Source: JBAXTE01 sp964653595
Lineage (GTDB): Bacteria > Bacteroidota > Bacteroidia > Bacteroidales > WCHB1-69
Length of the DNA stretch: 64,000 bases
Direction: 5' to 3'
NCBI GenBank assembly: GCA_964653595.1
Contig: CAZZHH010000003.1
Span: 1-64,000 of the forward strand
Shown here: positions 27,385-33,402 of the stretch, one piece after another
How the letters are laid out: each line of letters opens with the position of its first letter
Position numbering within the stretch: position 1 is the stretch's first letter
The notes under the pieces: model-generated
Told to the model about the DNA's origin: nothing
What the model saw: only the letters and a program-made list of their open reading frames with translations
Databases searched by the model: none
Position numbers and translations under genes: made by a program

Positions 27385-27948
27385 ATGATCTTTGTAAAAT
27401 AATCGCATAGTTACCGTTAATGTATTACTTTTATCAAAAACAGGTTGAATACGATAATCAAGAGAACCGAAACACGGATCTTTTGCCGTAAGAAGGAAAA
27501 GTCGGTCCAGTGATTTCATTTGTTCTTCATCGTCCTCCATAAACGGCTGTAAGTGAACATTGGGAAGTTTTCTCTCCATTAATTCTTTTACTATATGTTC
27601 TGTACTTGGAGTGTTATTAAAATCCCAAGTCACGGGGTATAAAACTACATGGTCTGATTGTTCATCACAATTTAAACGATGTAATAATCTTCTATGATAA
27701 CAATTTGTCACGTTTGTGTTTTCACATGCCAATTGAGCAATTCTATTAGCCATAATATAAGCGAACTCTTCTCCGACAGATTCCACTTTTCGATTATACA
27801 CAAACGTGTCTTCCATGCCACATTGGATTTGTCCCGTATCTATAAATCCGAAGTTTTTGAGACAGTATTCTTTGGAGACTGGTTCATTAAACAAATCTTC
27901 ACAATTGTTATTGCTATAACTGTTTTCCTGAACGAATCCGTAATGCAC
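27379..27948 (-). CDS. family F protein whose normal start codon appears lost (189 aa)
   Basis: All blocks from HYGFVQ to TVTMRLFY are present. The family N-terminus (NNITSVLKNSPLV) is encoded in frame further upstream, but where paralogs have ATGTTAAAAG this gene reads ATATAAG, with a deletion. The GTG at 27948 has no SD. The promoter and AGAAAG site upstream are intact. Expression is doubtful. Confidence 0.6.
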   Translation of the reverse strand: MHYGFVQENSYSNNNCEDLFNEPVSKEYCLKNFGFIDTGQIQCGMEDTFVYNRKVESVGEEFAYIMANRIAQLACENTNVTNCYHRRLLHRLNCDEQSDHVVLYPVTWDFNNTPSTEHIVKELMERKLPNVHLQPFMEDDEEQMKSLDRLFLLTAKDPCFGSLDYRIQPVFDKSNTLTVTMRLFYKDHE

Positions 27949-28071
27949 CAGTGGCGAGTTTTTTAGAACGGATGTTATGTTATTATGAATACCGTTGACA
28001 ATCGCATGTCGAAAATAGATGTTATTGTTTCTTATATAAACTTCTTTCTTTCTGTATGTTATAATGGGTTA

Positions 28072-28098
28072 TTATACACCCAGCGGGAAACTTTATTC
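28072..28098 (-). promoter_or_regulatory. promoter, GAATAAA-N13-TGTATTA class
   Basis: Boxes GAATAAA and TGTATAA upstream of the start-less family F gene. Confidence 0.7.
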
Positions 28099-28119
28099 AT
28101 TCTTTATTGGCGGAAAAGC

Positions 28120-28138
28120 TATCCACTCTTGTGGATAA
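28120..28138. repeat. inverted repeat containing a perfect DnaA box
   Basis: TATCCAC-4 nt-GTGGATA. The right half is TTATCCACAA read on the minus strand, a consensus DnaA box. Confidence 0.6.
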
Positions 28139-28371
28139 GTATGGGGATAAAGATGAAATTGTCGTTTTTGAAGATAATAGGGGTTGTGGCAGGGTTATAT
28201 GGATTAATTGTGTGTATACTGAAGAAGAATGGAAGAAGAATGGAAGAAAAAGGAATATTCTGGGGATTTTTGGAAGGCGTTGGGGATTCATGGGGAATGT
28301 GTTCGTTTTCGAACGGTGTTGCACATAAAATGGCGGATTCTGGGGTTTAGATGTGAAAAATCATGGCAAAT

Positions 28372-28517
28372 CGTGACAAAATGTCGCAAATCATGCGAAT
28401 AAGTGTGACAAATTGTCACAGGAGAACGGAAAGGGTGCGAAGGGATGTCGGGGAGGAGAGACTTAGTGGATGACAAAAAGTAACAGTTAACAAGACGAAG
28501 TGCGACAAAAAGTCACA
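28372..28517. repeat. five phased 17-bp palindromic sites (about 32-bp period)
   Basis: Sites of the form TGYGACAAA.TGTCRCA begin at 28372, 28404, 28469 and 28501, with a degenerate one at 28436. Spacing is 32, 32, 33 and 32 bp, three helical turns. The best copy (28404-28420) is a perfect 8-bp inverted repeat around one base. Iterons, a centromere-like partition site or an operator array would look like this. Confidence 0.65.
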
Positions 28518-28720
28518 TGTGGGAGGAAAATAAATGGACAAAAAATGGAAAAACGTGGAAAATGGCAGGGGCAGGAGGGTGCGCTTCCCTCTCCTTTGTT
28601 AAATAAAAAAATATTTTTTGTAAACACAATAACCAACGTATACCCTTTTATATGATATCCGTTTGCCGTGTTTGCTGTGTTTGCTGTGTATGAATCCGCA
28701 ATTTACTTTGAATAACTCTC

Positions 28721-29038
28721 TTAGGAGTCTATCAATAACTTGCGTGTTTGTTCATGGAATTTTCCTCTATACATTTCTTTTGCCGTCTCATAATACACGC
28801 TAAAAATTTGGTATTCTTTATTGGCCGTCAATCTTTTTCGGACTTCTTTATCTATAATCAGGTTTCAGTATTCATCTTGTTTGCATTCCTGTTCACGGAT
28901 ACGGTTGGACTTGCATGCTGTTTCTTCCATGATACTGCCGAGTGTTTGTTTCACGGATTCGTTATTGTTTACAGAACCTTTTTCAAAACATTCCAGCAGT
29001 CGTGTTTTGAAATCGTCTTTGGTGTTTGTGTTATTCAT
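28721..29038 (-). pseudogene. hypothetical gene with an internal in-frame TGA (105 sense codons plus TGA)
   Basis: ATG with AAAGGAAAAG upstream and a promoter at 29061. The frame encodes a charged helical protein, meets TGA at 28865-28867 (codon 58, context GAA-TAC-TGA), and continues in the same frame with coding-like sequence (LIIDKEVRKRL.ANKEYQIFSVYYETAKEM) to TAA. Either a nonsense mutation or readthrough; context is the same as at 3612. Confidence 0.6.
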
Positions 29039-29060
29039 AATTCTTTTCCTTTACACGATA

Positions 29061-29087
29061 TAATACCATTACCCGAAAGGTTTATTC
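29061..29087 (-). promoter_or_regulatory. promoter, GAATAAA-N13-TGTATTA class
   Basis: Boxes GAATAAA and GGTATTA, 13-nt spacer. Confidence 0.7.
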
Positions 29088-29106
29088 ACAAGATTTTTAA
29101 TAAAAA

Positions 29107-29152
29107 CAATTACGACCAACACATACCGTTCAGTATATGTCAGCCGTAATTG
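29107..29152. terminator. hairpin between the RNA region and the 29038 gene
   Basis: CAATTACG (29107-29114) pairs with CGTAATTG (29145-29152), with an inner imperfect ACATA/TATGT stem. No long U-run. Confidence 0.35.
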
Positions 29153-29248
29153 CGAACATAATAATATTATAAAATAAGGAAAAGGAGAACTACATTTTGC
29201 TACTATAAAGAAGAAACTTTGTTACAAATAACTTCTTTAATTTTTAGT

Positions 29249-29387
29249 GAACCGTGAGGAAGAAAGGAGGTAAAGACCTCACGGTTCTGTTTGGCCTGGT
29301 ATTGACCAAGTTTTCAAATCTTGTGGGTCACAAGGGAGAAAGGAGGTAAAACCTTGTGACCCGTTGGCCTGGTATATGACCAAGTTT
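29249..29387 (-). ncRNA. tandem pair of hairpins with 16S-tail-like loops, downstream of tRNA-Phe
   Basis: Two repeat units of about 75 nt. Each has an ACTTGGTCA.ATACCAGGCCAA segment and then an 11-bp perfect stem: 29325-29335 with 29352-29362, and 29249-29259 with 29277-29287. The stems differ completely in sequence while the loops share TTTACCTCCTTTCT on the transcribed strand. That contains ACCTCCTTTCT, identical to the 3' tail of Bacillus-type 16S rRNA. Probably co-transcribed with tRNA-Phe. Confidence 0.7.
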
Positions 29388-29462
29388 GGTGCCTACGGGG
29401 AGAATCGAACTGCCGCCACGTGGAATTTCACTCCACTGCTCTACCAACTGAGCTACATAGGC
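29388..29462 (-). tRNA. tRNA-Phe (anticodon GAA), CCA encoded
   Basis: Cloverleaf: acceptor GCCTATG/CGTAGGC, D-arm GCTC...GAGC, anticodon stem GTGGA/TCCAC with loop GTGAAAT (anticodon GAA), T-loop TTCGATT, discriminator A then CCA. One C.C mismatch in the T-stem. Confidence 0.9.
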
Positions 29463-30175
29463 AAAACTTTAATAGTGCCCTGCACACCAACATCATGCAT
29501 AATCCTGACATGCAGGGCATTTCGTAATGAACTACTGAACCTGTCAACCATTCCACCGCTTCTGGGTGGGTGGCCGATGTGCGCCCTGTTGATCGTTACG
29601 TGTGCTATCCATTATCCGAGGAAAGCGTTATTCGAAATACTCCGCCGTGACGACTGCGAGAGTGCGCCGACCTTGCATTTACACCCAAAAGTATTCGAAT
29701 CGGTTTTCTGTTTAGGTCAGATCACTACTCCGACTTTCAACAAAAACTTTAAGGTACCTCGCACAAAATGTTGTGCACCAATCATATGCGCGAGGTAAGT
29801 TTGTTTTGATTAATTCCGTTAGCTTTACGAAATACTCTCACAAACATTCTTCATTGACCGAGAAGAATATATTCGAATGGCAGAATTGAACTGCGAACCA
29901 CGTTGCCGTGTAGCGAACGTGTAACGGATTGCCTAACCCGTAAAACACCCGAATCGGTTTCTTGTTTCCGCCAGGACACTACCCTGGGTTCAACAAAACT
30001 TTTCAAAAGACGCCCACACAGTTTGTTCTGTTCACACAGGATGGCTGTGTGGGTCGTGCAGAGGAATCAAAAACTTCATATCAGGTTGGCTAATTCATCT
30101 GTTAGGTTTTAACACCTTGTCGATATCAATGACGGTTAGATATGCTGTTTATGTTTACCCTCAATTCTTACTACC
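29463..30175 (-). other. structured non-coding region with hairpins and tRNA-like remnants
   Basis: No gene. Hairpins with 8-9 bp stems lie at 29476-29519, 29755-29797 and 30013-30053. Around 29870-29955 the minus strand has a T-arm-like GCAG-TTCAATT-CTGC and a D-arm-like ACGG-GTTAGGCAAT-CCGT, but the anticodon arm does not fold normally. Two 5-bp stems with shared GTAGTG loops (about 29715-29740 and 29970-29990) covary. Probably one transcript from the promoter at 30176 through tRNA-Phe. Confidence 0.5.
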
Positions 30176-30202
30176 TATTACATCTAAGAAGAATCTTTAT
30201 TC
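30176..30202 (-). promoter_or_regulatory. promoter of the tRNA-Phe/hairpin unit
   Basis: GAATAAA and TGTAATA, 13-nt spacer. The GAATAAA overlaps the TGA of a 7-codon frame (30201-30224). Confidence 0.7.
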
Positions 30203-30224
30203 ATGAAAAAGTGAACTTTTTCAT

Positions 30225-30393
30225 TTTTTTGTTCTGGTTAAGATTACTGGCTAGGTGCTTTCATCTCGACCAGAACAGTTATTTGCTTTATCTGATTCCT
30301 TAAGTTTTCACTTAGTGTGTCGGCAAGCTTTTGTTCATATTGTTATATGATACTCATTGCCAGTTATACTTAAAGCAAATAAATCTTAAATCT
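30225..30393 (-). ncRNA. array RNA module M1
   Basis: Helix P1: ATTTGCTTTA (30371-30380) with TAAAGCAAAT (30281-30290), a covarying change from the usual TTTGTTT. Inside are GGCAATGAGT, TTGCCGACA and a TAAGT-GAAA-ACTTA tetraloop hairpin. Hairpin H: 30230-30238 with 30269-30277, 9 bp. A 7-codon frame MKKFTFS (30201-30224) follows, also present after module M5. Confidence 0.65.
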
Positions 30394-30399
30394 ACTACC

Positions 30400-30426
30400 T
30401 ATTACATCTAAGAAGAATCTTTATTC
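30400..30426 (-). promoter_or_regulatory. promoter of RNA module M1
   Basis: GAATAAA-N13-TGTAATA. Confidence 0.75.
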
Positions 30427-30442
30427 AAAAGAATCTTACTTT

Positions 30443-30745
30443 TTATTTTGTTACTGTCGTATTGGCGGTTTTTGTCGACAACGGCAATGTTGTTGGTTTA
30501 TATACCCTTGTCGGCGTTCTTGTCGGCATTGGTGTGTATGCCAATGACGGTCTAAGATTCAACACTGGCGTAGCTCTAATAACTGGAGCCTGATGTACGA
30601 TTCTTTCCGTATAAATTGGTGTCACGTCTTTAACTTCTATCTTTATGACCATATCAACATCACTATCAGAATGAGACAAAGCAACACAAGCTTGTCCGAC
30701 AATTAATGCCATTACTACAGATGTTACAATTGATTTTTTCATCAT
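30443..30745 (-). CDS. small exported protein (100 aa)
   Basis: Start at MMKKSIV, with GAAAGAAAG upstream. Residues 1-25 are a signal peptide (KK, then a hydrophobic core VVMALIVG); the AC at 19-20 could be a weak lipobox. The mature part is rich in Thr, Pro and Arg toward the C-terminus (TRTPTRVYKPTTLPLSTK). It follows RNA module M2 in the same transcript, so its expression is probably controlled by that structure. Unrecognised. Confidence 0.7.
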   Translation of the reverse strand: MMKKSIVTSVVMALIVGQACVALSHSDSDVDMVIKIEVKDVTPIYTERIVHQAPVIRATPVLNLRPSLAYTPMPTRTPTRVYKPTTLPLSTKTANTTVTK

Positions 30746-30963
30746 TGTTCTTTCTTTCTTCAAACTTTCAATATCTGGCGGCGAGTTAAAAATAAAAATA
30801 AAAATAAAAATAAAAATAGGAACGTTTTGAATACTCGCCGCCAGATTCTTTTTATTTGTTTTAACATGCAGTGGCAATGTGGACCGTAACTTACACAATG
30901 CACACGAACACCAATCAGGTGACAGCGTTCGATTTAAGCAAAGCGTTGAAACAAATAAATCTA
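30746..30963 (-). ncRNA. array RNA module M2, 5' leader of the exported protein gene
   Basis: P1 pairs 30945-30959 with 30851-30865 (15 positions, one mismatch). H is a perfect 14-bp stem (30773-30786 with 30833-30846) whose loop holds five copies of AAAAAT (30788-30817, plus strand). The P1 interior (CTTTGCTTAAATCGAACGCTG) is nearly identical to module M4. SD and ATG of the exported protein come 30 nt after H. Confidence 0.7.
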
Positions 30964-30969
30964 ATACCC

Positions 30970-30996
30970 TACTACAATTAACTATAAACTTTATTC
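30970..30996 (-). promoter_or_regulatory. promoter of module M2 and the exported protein
   Basis: GAATAAA-N13-TGTAGTA. Confidence 0.75.
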
Positions 30997-31010
30997 ATAA
31001 AAAAGTTCAT

Positions 31011-31208
31011 TTTTTCTGTTCTGGTCGAGGCTGGGACGTACGATCCTTTATTGCCTCGACCATCACAGGTTTTCGTTGTTTACACACTTCGCCTGAACCA
31101 AGTATAGGTTGCCAGACAGCGACATCAACAACCACTTGTTTCGTCCAACATTTATCGGATGAGGCTGTCTGTTAATAGTCATCCGATGCCTGTTGAGGTA
31201 CTCCAACA
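31011..31208 (-). ncRNA. array RNA module M3
   Basis: P1 is TTTTTGTTG with CAACGAAAA (31204-31212 with 31070-31078), with one U.G pair on the transcribed strand. An inner CATCGGATGA/TCATCCGAT hairpin follows. H is TGGTCGAGGC/GCCTCGACCA (31053-31062 with 31022-31031), 10 bp. A 10-codon frame (30978-31010) follows. Confidence 0.6.
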
Positions 31209-31214
31209 AAAATC

Positions 31215-31241
31215 TAATACAATTAAGAAGAATCTTTATTC
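31215..31241 (-). promoter_or_regulatory. promoter of module M3
   Basis: Perfect GAATAAA-N13-TGTATTA. Confidence 0.8.
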
Positions 31242-31263
31242 ATGAAAAAGTGAACTTTTTCAT

Positions 31264-31648
31264 TTCTTTCTTCAAACTTTTAATATCTGGCGGGGTCAAA
31301 ATATAAAGGAGTAAAAAACCCCCGCCAGACTTTTTTCTTTGTTTTTACTACAAGTTTGCGATGTTGTTGCCTGCAGGTGACTAATCTGCGTCGAACAAAA
31401 GCATCCAAACTTGTATAAGATTTCTTCGGCAGTCAACCTACTCCATCTCAAAAACAAAGAAACTTTTAAATATCTGGTGATGGTTAGAGCATAAAGGAGG
31501 AGCCAACATGACACCACCAGATATTTTTTTTTGTTTCAACGTGCAGCGGCAGCGTACGTTTTACGATGCTCACGAACCTCTGTATGTCTGGGTTGCCCAG
31601 ATGGCAGCGTTCGATTTAAGCAAAGCGTTGAAACAAACTTTAAATCTA
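31264..31648 (-). ncRNA. array RNA modules M4 and M5 in one transcript
   Basis: M4: P1 12 bp perfect (31626-31637 with 31530-31541) and H 12 bp (31515-31526 with 31468-31479), loop with GGCTCCTCCTTTAT. M5: P1 13 bp perfect (31450-31462 with 31334-31346) and H 10 bp (31320-31329 with 31286-31295), loop with TTACTCCTTTAT. A GAAGAAAG site and a 7-codon frame MKKFTFS (31240-31263) close the unit, at the place where the exported gene starts after M2. Confidence 0.7.
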
Positions 31649-31654
31649 ATACCT

Positions 31655-31681
31655 TACTACAACTAACTATAAACTTTATTC
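31655..31681 (-). promoter_or_regulatory. promoter of modules M4-M5
   Basis: GAATAAA-N13-TGTAGTA. Confidence 0.75.
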
Positions 31682-32042
31682 GCAAGAAAGTTTATTTTTT
31701 CGTTACCGAATTATATCGGTTTCGATAAAACTTGTATATCTGGCGGCGGCTTATAAACGGAGCATTTTTTATGAAAATGCAACCGCCACCAGATATTTCA
31801 CATCCCGAGAGTCGTTTAACGGGGACCAAAATGATCAGTAATGATCTTGTCCGTCAACATTACTCTCAGGTTTATGTCTATTTGTTTTACTTACATCCTT
31901 CAATGGCGATATTTATCCCACCGTATAGAAGTGACCAACCTCTGGTCTATAACGTCTCTCATTGAGTTGTCGGCACTCATCTTGTGTTATGGGGTCAATC
32001 GTAACACTCATTGCCTGTCCTAACATAAAACAAATAAATCTA
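31682..32042 (-). ncRNA. array RNA module M6
   Basis: P1 ATTTGTTTTA/TAAAACAAAT (32026-32035 with 31880-31889), interior with GGCAATGAGTGTTA and TGCCGACAACT as in M1. The segment between P1 and H (GATCATTACTGATCATTTTGG, CCGTTAAACGA) is shared with M7. H: 31783-31796 with 31736-31749, 14 positions, one G.U on the transcribed strand; loop with GCTCCGTTTAT and an inner GCATTTT hairpin. Confidence 0.65.
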
Positions 32043-32048
32043 ATACCT

Positions 32049-32075
32049 TATTACATCTCACCATAAACTTTATTC
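32049..32075 (-). promoter_or_regulatory. promoter of module M6
   Basis: GAATAAA-N13-TGTAATA. Confidence 0.75.
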
Positions 32076-32440
32076 ACAAGAAAGTTTATTTTTTTTCGTT
32101 ACCGAATTATATCGGTTTCGATAAAACTTATGCCTGACGACGGGTTCTACTCGTGGAGGAGCGTGGAAATTCGCACCGTCGTCAGACTTTTCCATACCCT
32201 GGTAATCGTTTAACGGAGGCCAAAATGATCAGTAATGACCTTACCGTCAACCTTATTATCAGGTTCTATTTGTTTCGCTTATTTCCCTTAAACGCCCAGC
32301 AACATCGCCGAAGAGTGACTAAGTTCTCCGACAGTATGCGTCGCTTTCTTTTTAGTTCATCCACACCCTATTGCGCTATACAGTCCATATAACGCTCAGT
32401 GTCCTCAATCGTTGGCAAAACAAATAAACTTAAAAATCTA
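32074..32440 (-). ncRNA. array RNA module M7
   Basis: P1 11 bp (32415-32425 with 32268-32278) with one G.U on the transcribed strand. Interior has TGAGCGTTATA. Linker is nearly identical to that of M6. H is CTGACGACGG/CCGTCGTCAG (32176-32185 with 32134-32143), 10 bp, loop with GCTCCTCC. Followed by a segment (AAACCGATATAATTCGGTAACG) also found after M6. Confidence 0.65.
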
Positions 32441-32446
32441 ATACCC

Positions 32447-32473
32447 TACTACAACTAACCATAAACTTTATTC
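32447..32473 (-). promoter_or_regulatory. promoter of module M7
   Basis: GAATAAA-N13-TGTAGTA. Confidence 0.75.
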
Positions 32474-32911
32474 ACAACAAAGTTTATTTTTTTCTGGTTT
32501 GGTCGAGGTCGGGATATTTAATATCCGCCGTTTCTCACCCCCTCGACCATTCCAGGCTTTGTTTGTTATCTACACGTTCCAAATCTCACCGTGGAACAAA
32601 TCGCCTGAATTAAGATGTCTTTGATTATCAAGGCAGTTTAACTATTCGATAACATCTTCATTCGTTCTGACCGTTAGGTTGACTGCCTGTCAATAGCTCC
32701 ATATCGGTCAAGGTATCTTTAACAAACAAAACTTATTACACCTGGCGACACTTCGAACAAATTAACTTTATCCATCTGTCGCCAGGTCTTTTCTTTGTTT
32801 TTTCCTCAATCCAAGTTGCGCAATGCAACCCAGTTGGTTTGTGATATAAGAACTCTGTAGGCACCGTTACATCTTATTGTGCATATCAAAACAAAGAAAC
32901 TCTTAAATCCA
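32474..32911 (-). ncRNA. array RNA modules M8 and M9 in one transcript
   Basis: M8: P1 12 bp perfect TTTCTTTGTTTT/AAAACAAAGAAA (32888-32899 with 32790-32801), H 11 bp (32777-32787 with 32740-32750). M9: P1 11 bp perfect TTTGTTTGTTA/TAACAAACAAA (32720-32730 with 32558-32568), H TGGTCGAGG/CCTCGACCA (32541-32549 with 32500-32508) with an inner GGATATT/AATATCC hairpin. No gene in either strand. Confidence 0.65.
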
Positions 32912-32917
32912 TTACAC

Positions 32918-32944
32918 TATTACCACTAGGAAGCACCTTTATTC
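32918..32944 (-). promoter_or_regulatory. promoter of modules M8-M9
   Basis: GAATAAA-N13-GGTAATA; overlaps the end of the LRR remnant. Confidence 0.6.
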
Positions 32945-33229
32945 ACGTGATAATGACTTTTTTTTGTTCCGCCGAATTTTTTCTCATCGAAATTATTCGA
33001 TACGAAGTATACGGTTCTTTCTTCTGGACCATCTTCGAACACATCTTCCCTCATAAACGGTTCGTGTTCAAACAAGCAGTGAATCTCGCTGAGGTTTTTA
33101 CAACCATTAAATACGCCAATTCCCAAACTTTCCAAATCCTTCGGTATCATCAGGATAAAAATAACCCTGAGTAACACACGCTTCGTTTTTGTTCATAACC
33201 TCGTAACGCAGGTTGGCAGCTTTTTCCAT
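32926..33229 (-). pseudogene. remnant of an LRR gene
   Basis: ATG 33229 (GAAAGG upstream) gives an LRR-type N-terminus (LRYEVMNKNEA). The frame then breaks, and another frame holds the last LRR and typical tail (VFNGCKNLSEIHCLFEHEPFM, ERTVYFVS). The middle is deleted. Confidence 0.7.
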
Positions 33230-33271
33230 GGCATTTTCCTTTCTGTTACCATATAATATTATTAACGATTA

Positions 33272-33348
33272 TGGTGACGGTAGCAGGGCTCGAACCTGCA
33301 ACATTCAGCTTAGAAGGCTGACGCTCTGTCCAGTTGAGCTATACCGCC
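33272..33348 (-). tRNA. tRNA-Arg (anticodon TCT), CCA encoded
   Basis: Full cloverleaf: acceptor GGCGGTA/TACCGTC, D-arm GCTC...GAGC, anticodon stem TCAGC/GCTGA with loop CTTCTAA, T-arm GCAGG-TTCGAGC-CCTGC, discriminator A then CCA. Reads AGA codons, useful in an A-rich genome. Confidence 0.95.
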
Positions 33349-33362
33349 ATGTTTCGCGGTGA

Positions 33363-33389
33363 TAATACCGTCATAGAGGAGTTTTATTC
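33363..33389 (-). promoter_or_regulatory. promoter of tRNA-Arg
   Basis: GAATAAA-N13-GGTATTA, ending 14 nt before the tRNA 5' end. Confidence 0.7.
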
Positions 33390-33402
33390 AAAAGAAAATG
33401 CA

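Larger units (their letters stand above)
28099..28640 (+). other. gene-free, purine-rich region; candidate replication origin or partition site
   Basis: No convincing gene on either strand. The plus strand is strikingly rich in G and A (GGAAGAAGAATGG-type runs, GGGGATT repeats). In order it holds an inverted repeat with a DnaA box, direct purine repeats, a phased palindrome array (28372-28517) and an AT-rich stretch around 28597-28630. This combination is typical of plasmid and phage origins, but no initiator gene is adjacent. Confidence 0.5.

Noticed and set aside
28097..28324. Minus-strand 75-codon frame ending at a promoter-type TGAATAAA
   Set aside because: Ser/Pro/Phe composition is the mirror of the purine-rich strand; no SD and no homologous copy in the window.
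28107..28328. Plus-strand TTG frame in the origin-like region
   Set aside because: No SD or plus-strand promoter. Composition follows the purine bias of the region, and the frame ends within repeats.
28372..28517. CRISPR array
   Set aside because: The units are 17-bp palindromes with 15-bp gaps that are too short and too variable for repeats and spacers, and no cas gene is present.
30990..31010. Hairpins of the form ATAAACTTT...AAAGTTTAT followed by T-runs on the plus strand (also near 31690, 32090, 32480)
   Set aside because: They look like plus-strand terminators, but no plus-strand transcript is expected. One arm is the promoter first box and spacer, and genes plus promoters point to minus-strand transcription.
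31508..31666. Plus-strand 52-codon frame with a perfect AAAGGAGG site before its ATG
   Set aside because: It lies inside RNA module M4. The SD is the complement of the hairpin loop motif, no plus-strand promoter exists, and the matching region of module M2 has stops in this frame.
29392..33348. GOLLD or ROOL RNA
   Set aside because: These are single large RNAs of about 600-800 nt; here there are several short, separately promoted modules with repeated architecture. A covariance search would settle it.
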